From Paraburkholderia sp. BL21I4N1 (lineage in GTDB: Bacteria > Pseudomonadota > Gammaproteobacteria > Burkholderiales > Burkholderiaceae), in the NCBI RefSeq assembly GCF_002973525.1, contig NZ_PVEN01000020.1, positions 62,001 through 126,000 of the forward strand: 64,000 nt of DNA. Reading direction: 5' to 3'. A program made the translations under genes and the position numbers. The notes under the pieces were generated by a model. The model ran no database searches, was not told the origin of the DNA, and saw only the letters and a program-made list of their open reading frames with translations. Numbering within the stretch: position 1 is the first letter of the stretch; each line of letters starts with the position of its first letter. Positions 18,428 through 27,435 of this stretch are shown here, piece by piece.

Positions 18428-19009
18428 CTAAGCACGCACTGCGTGATGTGCCGCTTCATGCTTGCGATCTGGCGCGCTGCCCGTCAACGCCATCTTCATG
18501 GCGGGCAATTGCTCGACCACCGAGGCAAGAATCATCGCCGCGGCATTGGCCGGGATCGACGCGCGCACTCTCGGCTTGTAGATCATGTCGTCGCGACGAA
18601 TCACCGCGCCGCTCAACGCGCAGCGCCCCTTGAGTCGCGCGCGGCAACTGATCCACACCTGATCGGCGTAGCGGCAGCGCGTCGCGTCCTGCCACAGCAC
18701 CGCGATCGAGGTCTCCGACAAGCGCTCCACCACTTCCACCTGAACATGCGGCGACAGCGCATAAGCGGCGCGCCGCGAAGCAGGCCGCGGGAGGAACGCT
18801 TCAGCCGCGCCTTCGCCGTCGCCATCGCTGCGGTCGACGCGCCGCAACGCGCGGATCACGTGATCCCAGACCGACACACCGGCGTCATCGAAGGTCGCGC
18901 CGCTCGGCTCGTAAGAAGTCTGGCACGCTGCCTGGCGGGCAACGTTCGCTTGCAGCGTGTGCTGTCTGACCGAAACCTGGACCGAAGCCGAGACCGTTTC
19001 CGTTTTCAT
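18428..19009 (-). CDS. DUF3331-like protein
   Basis: 193 residues from ATG 19009 (MKTETVSASVQV). The core VWDHVIRALRRVD, then SIAVLWQDATRCRYADQVW, RARLKGRCALSGAVIRRDD and IYKPR fits DUF3331, a family I know mainly from Burkholderia relatives. The CALSG and following RRxD look like a small metal- or ligand-binding knuckle, but only single cysteines are spaced there. No signal peptide. It lies 134 bp upstream of the first STAND regulator in the same direction, so they may be co-expressed. Function unknown. Confidence 0.75.
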   Translation of the reverse strand: MKTETVSASVQVSVRQHTLQANVARQAACQTSYEPSGATFDDAGVSVWDHVIRALRRVDRSDGDGEGAAEAFLPRPASRRAAYALSPHVQVEVVERLSETSIAVLWQDATRCRYADQVWISCRARLKGRCALSGAVIRRDDMIYKPRVRASIPANAAAMILASVVEQLPAMKMALTGSAPDRKHEAAHHAVRA

Positions 19010-19053
19010 TTGGCGTTCTCTCGAAGTGATGAAAGACGAACCCGACGCCACCA

Positions 19054-19400
19054 TCATGGCGCAGGCGCGGCTTCGTAGTTGACCGCTACCCAGTCATACG
19101 TCGTGCCGTTCCTTCTGACATGCCCCAAGCCCGGAAACGCAATGTGGGCGGCACCCACCAGATCGTGCCGGTCGGCTGCAAGATTGAGCGCGTAGCGGCG
19201 CGAGCGCCGCGTCGAATAAGGTGCTGAGGAAGCTCGGCGCGGTCGGTTTGTTAGCCTGATTCGGCCAATAGTCCGCATCGGCCTGGCGGACCCGCACGAC
19301 CGCGTTCGGCAACGCGTTGATCGCTCACGACCATGCTCAACACCACGAGGCAGCAGGCTTTTGCCTGCATGAACCACGCGTGCCGGATCTGCTTCTTCAT
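19054..19400 (-). pseudogene. decayed metallo-beta-lactamase-fold hydrolase
   Basis: Three pieces of one ancestral protein occur in three reading frames. An ATG at 19400 opens MKKQIRHAWFMQAKACCLVV, a signal peptide-like start. From about 19318 another frame reads INALPNAVVRVRQADADYW followed by LSTLFDAALAPLRA. From about 19210 to 19054 a third frame reads ALNLAADRHDLVGAAHIAFP and ends VNYEAAPAP. The latter pieces resemble the C-terminal half of secreted MBL-fold hydrolases (HxxFPGxGHVR...WVPV). About 180 residues, including the HxHxDH zinc motif, are absent between pieces one and two. The gene is dead by an internal deletion and at least two frameshifts. Confidence 0.65.
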
Positions 19401-19771
19401 TACGTTCCTGTGGATTGTCGCAACGGTGAAAAAAGCATACGACGCCGCGTCCGTAACCGTTGCTAATTTTTATTAATTGTCCTGAGCCAGCAAGGTTTCC
19501 GGACCATCGATGACAAAAAGAAATCCTGCCCGACACACTGAAGTCCGCGAAAAGGGAAGGCGAGCGAGCGACACGGCGTAGCCCATTGCCCGCCGATAGA
19601 AAGCTGATTAAAGGCTTATTGAATTGTCCACTGGAAACTCAAAAAAAATAAATATTTAACATTTGTATTTTCCGAGATAATCGCGCCACCACGCCGACTT
19701 TCACCCTCCACGATTTTGGCGAGACGCAGCGGACTCACAACCCGCCGCGCGACGAACAGAGGTGACGGATC
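19401..19771. other. 371-bp A/T-richer gap
   Basis: No coding sequence is supported. The part around 19620-19680 is markedly A/T-rich for this genome (AAAAAAAATAAATATTTAAC) and lies about 100 bases upstream of the AraC gene at 19772, so it probably contains its promoter and may attract an H-NS-like silencer. No clear dyad was found. Confidence 0.4.
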
Positions 19772-20689
19772 ATGCACAACGACGCACACATTTTCACCGC
19801 CACGTCATCCCGGCAAAAAAAAGATTCGCTCGGATGCGTTTCAAATCAGCTGCATAAAGACCTTGAATTGCACACCGGCGAGTTCACGTTTTATCGCAAA
19901 TGCCGGCGCGAGCAGAACACCAGCGAAGTCGTCACGCCGCCGTCGGACCGCGGCTTCCTGATCGGCATTTCGCTGGCGGCCGGCCACCGTCGGCGGATCA
20001 TGTCCGGCAACCGTTCGACCCTGCACGACTTCGAGAAGGACTCCGTCTACGTTCGCAATTTCGAAGACGACTACCGGGCCGACCTGCACGGCGCGTTCGA
20101 CTTCGTCCTGGTCGAGCTGTCACACGCATTCGTCACAAACACCTGCTATGAACGCGGCGGCTCCGCGATCACCGGCTTCGCGTCGCTGCTAGGCAAGAAG
20201 GATCCGATCTTCGGTCATCTGGCGCAGGTACTCGCGCTGACGTTGGACAGCCGTAGCGAGGCCAGTCCGCTGTTTGTCGAGCAGCTCGGTGTCGCGCTCG
20301 GCACGCATCTGATCGACCGCTACGGCAAGGTGGCCAGCGAGTCGGACAAGAAAAGCCGGCGCCTCTCGGGCCTGCAGGAAACCCGCGCGAAAGACATGCT
20401 GCTCGCGAAGACGCACGGCAGCGTCTCGCTTGAAGAAATCGCCAGCGCGTGCAACCTGTCGCGCAGCTACTTCATCCGCGCGTTTCGCGAGACCACGGAT
20501 CGCACGCCGCATCAGTGGCTGGTGGAGCGGCGCATCGATCGCGCGCGCGATCTGCTGAAGCATTCCGACGCGCCCTTGTCGGAAATCGCGATTGCTTGCG
20601 GCTTCGCCGATCAAAGCCACTTCACGCGCACCTTCTCGCAGCTGGTCGGCACGCCGCCCGGCGCCTGGCGTCGCGAGACCCGCAAGTGA
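19772..20689 (+). CDS. AraC-family transcriptional regulator
   Basis: 305 residues; the C-terminal ~100 residues hold both helix-turn-helix units (VSLEEIASACNLSRSYFIRA and APLSEIAIACGFADQSHFTR, then FSQLVGTPPGAWRRE). The N-terminal ~190 residues lack a clear cupin signature but contain SGNRSTLHDFEKDSVYVRNF, as in AraC proteins with a divergent sensor. The ATG at 19772 follows GAGGTGACG. The gene lies between the two STAND regulators and reads toward the second. No target can be assigned. Confidence 0.85.
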   Translation: MHNDAHIFTATSSRQKKDSLGCVSNQLHKDLELHTGEFTFYRKCRREQNTSEVVTPPSDRGFLIGISLAAGHRRRIMSGNRSTLHDFEKDSVYVRNFEDDYRADLHGAFDFVLVELSHAFVTNTCYERGGSAITGFASLLGKKDPIFGHLAQVLALTLDSRSEASPLFVEQLGVALGTHLIDRYGKVASESDKKSRRLSGLQETRAKDMLLAKTHGSVSLEEIASACNLSRSYFIRAFRETTDRTPHQWLVERRIDRARDLLKHSDAPLSEIAIACGFADQSHFTRTFSQLVGTPPGAWRRETRK

Positions 20690-20703
20690 AGTAAAGCGAA
20701 GGA

Positions 20704-20724
20704 ACGCGCCAGCCGTCGGCGCGT
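20704..20724 (+). terminator. short hairpin after the AraC gene
   Basis: Seven-base arms ACGCGCC and GGCGCGT around a seven-base loop, 14 bases after the stop codon. No T-run follows. Confidence 0.35.
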
Positions 20725-20945
20725 GTCGACCAACCTGCTTCAATCAGCCTTGCTTTAACCGGAGGAGAACCCGCCCGGCCGTAGCAGCGACTTTCTTACA
20801 AAGCATCGTACTTACATACAAGACGTAAGGGTTGGGCTCGGGTAACGTCGAGCCTGCCAAACTCAGTCGCCCAGCCCGTCCAGTCCCGCCGGCGCACAGC
20901 CGTGTTTCCCATGCACGCCCCCTATTCCTGAACCTGAAGAACATC

Positions 20946-23900
20946 ATGATCGAAATAGGCAGCTTCCAGATCGATCTGGACATGCGCACTTTGCGGAAGA
21001 ACGGCGAGGTCGTGCATGTCGGGTCGCGCGCCTTCGACATTCTCTCGGTCGTCGCCTCCGCCGGCGGCCGCCTCGTCACGAAAGACGAACTGATGGACAC
21101 CGTCTGGCCGAACACGGTCGTCGAAGAAAACAACGTTCAGGTCCACCTGTCGGCGCTGCGCAAAATTCTTGGCCCGGACCGCGATCTGATTCTCACGGTG
21201 CCCGGGCGCGGCTACCAGCTTCTGCAACGGCGCAAGAACCCGGGCACCCCTCAGTTCGCTGCGCCAGTGAGCCACGCGCGCAGCCTGCCGCCGTCCAAGG
21301 CGGGGCTGCAGGGGCGTGACCACGCCGTCCGGCAGATTCGCGCGATGCTGTCGCAAACGCATGTGCTGACCCTCGTCGGCGCGGGCGGCATCGGCAAGAC
21401 GAGTCTCGCGATCGAAGCGGCGCGCCACACCGCGAGCGACTTCAACGAACCGGTCAGCTTCGTGGAACTGGCCACGCTGAGTACGGAGGCCGACGCGCTC
21501 CGCGCGATTGCCGACGCCTGCGGACTCGCCCTGCCCGAGCCGCTCACCGTGGCGCAGTTGGCCACGGCGTTCGACCGCCAACTCAGGCTGCTGGTACTCG
21601 ACAACGCGGAACATGTGATCGGCGCGATCGCGACCATCGTCGATGCGATCGTGGCCGGCAACGACCTGCTGCGTGTGCTGGTCACGAGCCGCGAACCGCT
21701 GCGCATTCTGCCCGAAGCGATCTTCCGCGTGGATCCACTCGACGTGCCGTTGCCGCAGGCGGGCGCGGCCGAAATTCTGCGCTGTTCCGCCGTGAAGCTG
21801 TTCCTGCAGCGCGCCAATTCGCTGCAAGGCGCGATTGGCGCGGACCCGGAAGAACTGCGTCTGGTCGGCGAAATCTGCCGGCGGCTGGACGGCCTTCCGC
21901 TCGCCATCGAACTCGCCGCCGCGCGCGTCGTCGCGCTCGGCGTGGAGGGCGTGTACCGCCGGCTGGACGATCGCATGGCGATTCTGGCGGGCGGCTATCG
22001 CACCGCGTTGCCGCGCCATCAAACCTTGCGCGCGACGTTCGACTGGAGCTTCGCGATCCTCGATACCGACACGCGCACGCTGTTCCGACGTCTGGCGATC
22101 TTCGGCGGCAGCTTCACGTTCGAAGCGATGTGCGCGGTCACCTGCGACGCCGAGCATTCGGTCGCGAACGCGATCAGCGCCATCACGGAACTGGTGGCGA
22201 AGTCGCTCGTGAACGTCGAATTCGACGGACCGGTCGCGAAGTACCGCCTGTCCGAATCGACCCGCGCGTATGCGTTGGAAAAACTGGTCGCAGAAGGCGA
22301 GTTGCAGGCCATCACGTCGCGCAATGCCCGCTATCTGTCCAGTTGCTTCCAGGCACAAACGGACGAGACCCAGCGCCACCACGCCAGCCATCCGCAAGAC
22401 CGCCTGCAGACGCTCGAAGACGCACGCGTGGCCTGCGACTGGGCTTTCTCGCCCGATGGCGATGCGCGCGTCGGCGTCGAACTGGCGTCGAACCTGGTGG
22501 GCGCGTTGCACGATGCGGGCATGATCGAAGAATGCTGCACCCGCGCCATGCAGGCGGTGGACGTGCTCGACACCCTGCCCGCCGGTGCCGTCGACGCCGC
22601 GTGCGACATGCGCGTGCGCGCAGCGCTGGCGTCGGCTTTGCCGTATGTGTGCGGACCGGTGTCAAAAGCGGCGCAATTGTGGCGCGACGTGCTCGCGCGC
22701 GCGGCCGCGACAGGCGATCAGGCGTTCCAGGCGCACGCGCTATGGGGCTTGTGGAACACGATGCTGTCGCTCGGCAACATCAATGAATCGATCAACGTGG
22801 CGCAGCAGTTCCAGCGACTCGCTGCCGAGCACGGCACGCCATGGCAGAAGATTCTCGCCGACCAGATCGGCGCCATTTCACAGCATTGTCACGGTCGGCA
22901 TGAGGAGGCCAAGGCAGGACTGGAGCGGGTCGCTCAACGTATCGTGCAACTGCGGCGCGACGCGCAAAGCGGCGGCTGCTTCGCGGTCGATCCCGCGGTG
23001 TACTGCAACGGCACGCTCGGCCGGATCGCGTGGCTGCAGGGCGACCCCGACGCGGCCACGGCGTTGATCGATACCGTCGTCGACACGATTCGTCCGGACA
23101 CGCTCGAACCGTCGTTGACCCACGTGCTGGGCGCCACGGTCATTCCGTTCGCGCTGATGTCCGGCGATCTGGCGCGCGGCTCGCGCTATATCGACATCAT
23201 GCGATCGCAGGCCGCGCTGCACGGCTTCACGAACTGGCTGGACTATTGCGATTGCCTGGCCGCCTGCCGTGACATTCTCGAAGGACATACCGGGCAGGCG
23301 CTGCCGGTGCTCGACACGCGACTCGACGCGTTGATGTCGCGCGGTTTCCGGCGTCTGATCACGCCGTTTATCGTCGCGTACGCCGAAGCGCTGATCGAAC
23401 ATGGACGTTTAACCGAAGCCGTCGCGCGGCTCAACGACGCGCGCGACTTTTGCCTCGGCAACGGCGAACTGTTTTTCCTGCCGGAAGTCTGGCGAGCGTT
23501 CGGTCTCGCGGCTCAAGCCGAAGCGGCGCAGCACGCGAAAGCGAGCGATGCGCATGAAGCGAATCTCGCGACCGCGTCGGCGTGCTTTTCGGAGGCACTG
23601 CAGCTTGCCCGCGAGCAGGGCGCGAAGATGTGGGCATTGCGGGCATCGACGGCGATGGCGCGTTTGCTCGACGCACAAGACCGCGCGGCGGAAGCCATCG
23701 GTTTGCTGGCGCCGCTCGTGGCCGAGTTGCAACGCGCCGCCGGTACGGCCGACATGAACGCGGCCCAGGCGTTGCTCGGCAAGCTGCGCAAACGCAGCGG
23801 CAGGCGCGACGCGAAAAACGATGCGAAAAACCCCGCGAAGGGCGCTGCGAAAACCGTTCGCAAAGGCGCCGGCAAGAGCGGCGAACAAGCCGCCTCACGG

Positions 23901-23954
23901 CGCCGGCCGGCGAAGAACATCCCGCCGCCGGTCTACTCCGCTTCGACTGAATAA
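20946..23954 (+). CDS. winged-helix STAND-type ATPase regulator (copy 2)
   Basis: 1002 residues and a clear paralog of the regulator at 15.3-18.3 kb: the N-terminal winged helix aligns throughout (GSRAFDILSVVASAGGRLVT, WPNTVVEENNVQVHLSALRK, VPGRGYQLL). Walker A is GAGGIGKTSLA, Walker B LLVLDNAEHV, with TSREPLRI following; then a long helical-repeat region. It differs by a C-terminal Lys/Arg/Ala-rich tail of about 50 residues (RSGRRDAKNDAKNPAKGAAK), which could bind DNA or be unstructured. ATG 20946 (MIEIGSFQIDLD) matches the paralog start; a TTG at 20832 would add 38 unlikely residues. Target unknown. Confidence 0.88.
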   Translation: MIEIGSFQIDLDMRTLRKNGEVVHVGSRAFDILSVVASAGGRLVTKDELMDTVWPNTVVEENNVQVHLSALRKILGPDRDLILTVPGRGYQLLQRRKNPGTPQFAAPVSHARSLPPSKAGLQGRDHAVRQIRAMLSQTHVLTLVGAGGIGKTSLAIEAARHTASDFNEPVSFVELATLSTEADALRAIADACGLALPEPLTVAQLATAFDRQLRLLVLDNAEHVIGAIATIVDAIVAGNDLLRVLVTSREPLRILPEAIFRVDPLDVPLPQAGAAEILRCSAVKLFLQRANSLQGAIGADPEELRLVGEICRRLDGLPLAIELAAARVVALGVEGVYRRLDDRMAILAGGYRTALPRHQTLRATFDWSFAILDTDTRTLFRRLAIFGGSFTFEAMCAVTCDAEHSVANAISAITELVAKSLVNVEFDGPVAKYRLSESTRAYALEKLVAEGELQAITSRNARYLSSCFQAQTDETQRHHASHPQDRLQTLEDARVACDWAFSPDGDARVGVELASNLVGALHDAGMIEECCTRAMQAVDVLDTLPAGAVDAACDMRVRAALASALPYVCGPVSKAAQLWRDVLARAAATGDQAFQAHALWGLWNTMLSLGNINESINVAQQFQRLAAEHGTPWQKILADQIGAISQHCHGRHEEAKAGLERVAQRIVQLRRDAQSGGCFAVDPAVYCNGTLGRIAWLQGDPDAATALIDTVVDTIRPDTLEPSLTHVLGATVIPFALMSGDLARGSRYIDIMRSQAALHGFTNWLDYCDCLAACRDILEGHTGQALPVLDTRLDALMSRGFRRLITPFIVAYAEALIEHGRLTEAVARLNDARDFCLGNGELFFLPEVWRAFGLAAQAEAAQHAKASDAHEANLATASACFSEALQLAREQGAKMWALRASTAMARLLDAQDRAAEAIGLLAPLVAELQRAAGTADMNAAQALLGKLRKRSGRRDAKNDAKNPAKGAAKTVRKGAGKSGEQAASRRRPAKNIPPPVYSASTE

Positions 23955-24065
23955 ACGCCGAAGGTTCACGCGGTCGCGTCGACACTGAAGCCAATACGCG
24001 CGGACGATTCTTTCCGGCACTCCGCAATCAGGCAAGCGCAAACGTCCGGCGCACGAACCGCAACG

Positions 24066-25817
24066 CTATGCGGCCACGGCAGCCGTCCGGCTCAGATACG
24101 CGTGAATCTGACTCACCACGGCCGCGCCGTCGCCCACCGCCGCGGCCACGCGTTTGGCCGACTCCGAGCGCACGTCGCCGACCGCGAACATGCCCGGCAC
24201 GCTGGTTTCGAGTGGAAAGCGCGCGCTCGCTTGCGGCGACATCCCGTGCGGTTCGCTGCGAGCGAACCCGGTCACGACGAAGCCTCGGTTATCGAGTTCG
24301 ACGCCGCTCGCACCGAGCCAATCGGTCTTCGGGTCCGCGCCGATAAACAGAAACAGATGCCGCGTTTCGATGGTTTCGTCGATCGTTGCGCCGCGCTGCT
24401 CGTCCTCACGACGAATCCGCACTTGCGTGAGGCCCGCTTCATCGCCATCGAGTCCTTGCAGCGCGCAACGCGTGCACAGCGTCACGTTGGGCAGCGACCC
24501 GATACGGTCGATCAGATAGCGCGACATGCTCGAACACAGATCCTCGCCGCGAATCAGCACGCGAATGCTGCGCGCGAAGTTGGCGAGAAACACCACCGCC
24601 TGGCCGGCCGAATTGCCGCCGCCGATCAACACGATGTCCTGCCCCTTCACCAGCTTCGCTTCGATGGTCGATGCCCAGTAATAGGTGCCGCGTCCCTCGA
24701 AGGTTTCGAAGCCCGGCACCGAGGGCTTGCGATACGCCGCGCCGCTCGCCACCACGACCGTGCGGGCGCTGATGCGCTGCCCGTCGAACAGCGACAGCAC
24801 GAACAGATCGTCCTGCCGCTCCACGCACATGACCTTGCCGGGAATCGCCAGATGCGCACCGAACTTTAGCGCCTGCTGGAACGCGCGCGCGGCCAGCGCC
24901 TGACCGGAAATGCCGGTCGGAAAGCCTAGATAGTTTTCTATCCGCGAACTGGCGCCCGCCTGGCCGCCCGGCGCGCGTTGATCGAATACCGCGACCGACA
25001 AGCCCTCGGTCGCCGCATAGACGGAGGCGGCGAGTCCCGCCGGCCCCGCGCCGACAATCGCGACGTCGTACACATGCGAAGGCTCGAAGGTCGGCACGAG
25101 CCCGAGGCATGACGCGAGTTGCGCTTCGTCCGGCGCACGCAGCACCGAGCCGTTCGGGCAGAACACCAGCGGAAAATCGCCGGGGCCGGTGGTCATGCCA
25201 CCCAGCAACGTGATCGCCTCGGGATCGCTGCGCGCGTCGATCACCGTCGCCGGATAGGCATTGCGGCGCAGGAAGCCTTGCAGCCTGACGAGCCGCGCGT
25301 CGTCGCCATTGCCGACGATAATCGGTCCGAGCCCCTGCTCGATCAGCCCGAGCCGCCGCAGAATCAGCGCACGCATGATGTGCTCGCCGAGTTGCGCGTC
25401 GGCGACGATCAAGGCCCGCAACCGCTCCGGCTCGATCACGAGCGTCTCGACCTCCGTCAGCGCGATGCCGTCGATCAAGGCAGGCTTGCCGGACAGCTGC
25501 GCCATCTCCGCCATGAAATGGCCGTCGTCATGCTCGGTGACGAGCGTCGCGCGGCCGAAACTGTCGCGCGACTCGATCCGCACGCGCCCGTGCAACAGCA
25601 CGAACAGACCGAGCGCCACGCGCCCGGCTTCAAAGATGAACTCGCCCGCCTTGAACGACATCGGCCGGGCGAAGCGGCGCACACTCTGAATCTCGGCCGC
25701 CGACAGGCGCGGGAACATCTGATGCCGCCGGTATTCCAGCGACGAAAACGGAAACTCGAGTTCCGACGGCGCGGCTACCGCGGCTGCGCCGGTGACGGAA
25801 AAATCCGGGGTGCTCAT
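24066..25817 (-). CDS. cNMP-binding domain fused to a thioredoxin-reductase-like flavoprotein
   Basis: 583 residues. Residues ~30-150 form a cyclic-nucleotide-binding fold (FKAGEFIFEAG, VLLHGRVRIE, GHFMAEMAQLSG). Residues ~165-245 look like a thioredoxin-fold linker. Residues 250-580 are a thioredoxin-reductase-like FAD/NAD(P) module with GAGPAGLAASVYA at 256 and GGGNSAGQAVVFLA at 399, ending GDVRSESAKRVAAAVGDGA. The position where true thioredoxin reductases have CxxC reads TYYWAS (about 379-383), so the redox cysteines are missing. ATG 25817 has GAGGT upstream. It may pass electrons to another partner or sense redox state; the natural role of this fused family is not established here. Confidence 0.88.
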   Translation of the reverse strand: MSTPDFSVTGAAAVAAPSELEFPFSSLEYRRHQMFPRLSAAEIQSVRRFARPMSFKAGEFIFEAGRVALGLFVLLHGRVRIESRDSFGRATLVTEHDDGHFMAEMAQLSGKPALIDGIALTEVETLVIEPERLRALIVADAQLGEHIMRALILRRLGLIEQGLGPIIVGNGDDARLVRLQGFLRRNAYPATVIDARSDPEAITLLGGMTTGPGDFPLVFCPNGSVLRAPDEAQLASCLGLVPTFEPSHVYDVAIVGAGPAGLAASVYAATEGLSVAVFDQRAPGGQAGASSRIENYLGFPTGISGQALAARAFQQALKFGAHLAIPGKVMCVERQDDLFVLSLFDGQRISARTVVVASGAAYRKPSVPGFETFEGRGTYYWASTIEAKLVKGQDIVLIGGGNSAGQAVVFLANFARSIRVLIRGEDLCSSMSRYLIDRIGSLPNVTLCTRCALQGLDGDEAGLTQVRIRREDEQRGATIDETIETRHLFLFIGADPKTDWLGASGVELDNRGFVVTGFARSEPHGMSPQASARFPLETSVPGMFAVGDVRSESAKRVAAAVGDGAAVVSQIHAYLSRTAAVAA

Positions 25818-25899
25818 GACATGACCTCTTCTAGCGCGTCATCGTGACGACGAATTGCGAACCACGCCGCTTTACCTTGACCGGCCCGTTAAGAGCCCG

Positions 25900-27435
25900 T
25901 TACCAGCCGAACTTGAATTCGGCGCCGATATAGTCGGCATTGCGCGCGCCCAGATCGCGCAACGACGGTCCCACCTGAAAATGCACCGCTTCCACGGCCG
26001 CGGTGAGATTGGCGGCAACCGCATAATCGGCGCGCAACTGCGTATAAAAACCGGTCCAGCTAGTGCCGTGGCCCGCCGTGCCCGGCACGACCGCCGAGCC
26101 TTGCTGATAGACGGCGTCGGCGGTGGTCTCGCGCCATTGCAGACCCACGCCCGCGAGCAGCGTCAGCTTGCTGTTCGGTTTGAGCGTCAGCGTCGGCTTC
26201 ACGTGAACCAGGTTGGCGTAACCGGTGTAGCCGGCCAGCGCGAAGTAATAGCCGTTCGGAAACAACGGATTAAACGTGCCGATGCGGCCGTCGCCCGGAT
26301 GGTTGTCGCCCGAGGCGGCATCCACCTGAACGCCGAGACGCGGCGTCCACGGTGCGGAGGCCAGCGTATAGCCCGCCAGTGATCCGACCGCCCACGCGCC
26401 GATCGTTTTGTTGCCCACGTGCCCCGACTGATACATGCCTTCGACGTCCCAGTCGATATGCCCGAGCGTGCCGGCATAACGCGCGTCGAACACGTCGCGA
26501 TGCTCGTTGCCGGTGGCATCGAGAAAGCGCGCATTGCTGCGGTTGTAGCGCGAGTAATACGCGGACACGTCGCCGGGTCCGACGCCTTTGCGCTCCACCC
26601 GCACGCCGCTGAACGTCAGGTCGCGGTTGGAGACGTCGTCGAAATCCGCATTGTCGCGATACTGCACCGGCTGCGACGCATACGCGATCCAGCGCCATGG
26701 GCCGGTCTCGTAGTCGGCCCAGACGGCGTCGAACGCCTGCCGCACGTTCGGGCCGTCGCGCACGGAAATGAACCGCTGCAAGTCGAACGCCATTTCCTGG
26801 CGGCCGACGCGGAACTTGAACGTGCCCGGCCCGAGCGGTTCGGTAATCGCGACGAACGCCTGACGCAAGTCGAGCGGATTCTTGTCGACCGGCGTGACGT
26901 TGTCCTTGCCGTAGGGCTGCGCGCTTTCGATCTGCGTGAAGATCTGCACATGCGGGCCGAGGCGCACGTCGGCGTGCACTTCGAGTCGCTGCAGCAGATA
27001 GGTATCGTCATGCCCACTGCCCAGACCGAAGAGTGGCGCGTCGTTCATTTCGACCCGCTCACGCCACACCATGCCCAGCGAAATATAAGCGTCGGGATTG
27101 CCGAACAACGGGATGTACTTCAACGAATCGAACGGCTTTTTCGGCACGCACGGATTGGCCAGCACCGACCAGTTTTCCTGCCAGCGGTTGAACATGATCG
27201 CCGGCCGCGCGCACGAGGCCGCCGGTGTGGCCGCCGCGGCCACGTTGTCGCTGCCGGCCGCGGTATCGTCCGCGCTGCCCAGCGCGGTATTCACCGCGGC
27301 CGCGGCCGGCAACGCCGCCGCCAGCCCGGTGCTCAGCAGCAACGCACGAGCGGCGCGCAACGCGCTATCGCGACGCGCCCGGCTCCCGGCGTTGCTCGAC
27401 GCCGATCCATTCACGACGACTGCTTCACTGACCAT
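25900..27435 (-). CDS. alginate-export (AlgE-like) outer-membrane porin
   Basis: 511 residues. The N-terminus is basic, then a signal-like stretch (ARALLLSTGLAAALPAAAA). The barrel has family features: KYIPLFGNPDAYISLGMVWRERVE, the RLEVHADVRLGPHVQIFTQI strand, GRQEMAFDLQRFISVRDGPN, and a terminal aromatic FKFGW. Such porins let anionic substrates across the outer membrane and are not proof of alginate synthesis, for which no genes are present. The ATG at 27435 overlaps the VOC gene stop by 11 bases; a TTG at 27450 is the alternative. It is the last gene of a seven-gene operon and would supply substrate entry. Confidence 0.85.
   Translation of the reverse strand: MVSEAVVVNGSASSNAGSRARRDSALRAARALLLSTGLAAALPAAAAVNTALGSADDTAAGSDNVAAAATPAASCARPAIMFNRWQENWSVLANPCVPKKPFDSLKYIPLFGNPDAYISLGMVWRERVEMNDAPLFGLGSGHDDTYLLQRLEVHADVRLGPHVQIFTQIESAQPYGKDNVTPVDKNPLDLRQAFVAITEPLGPGTFKFRVGRQEMAFDLQRFISVRDGPNVRQAFDAVWADYETGPWRWIAYASQPVQYRDNADFDDVSNRDLTFSGVRVERKGVGPGDVSAYYSRYNRSNARFLDATGNEHRDVFDARYAGTLGHIDWDVEGMYQSGHVGNKTIGAWAVGSLAGYTLASAPWTPRLGVQVDAASGDNHPGDGRIGTFNPLFPNGYYFALAGYTGYANLVHVKPTLTLKPNSKLTLLAGVGLQWRETTADAVYQQGSAVVPGTAGHGTSWTGFYTQLRADYAVAANLTAAVEAVHFQVGPSLRDLGARNADYIGAEFKFGW

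Noticed and set aside
24066-25817. Calling the flavoprotein a true thioredoxin reductase
   Set aside because: The CxxC is replaced by TYYWAS, so thioredoxin reduction by the standard mechanism is not possible.
25900-27435. Evidence for alginate biosynthesis from the AlgE-like porin
   Set aside because: No alginate synthase or other alg genes in the window; AlgE-like porins commonly serve other substrates.
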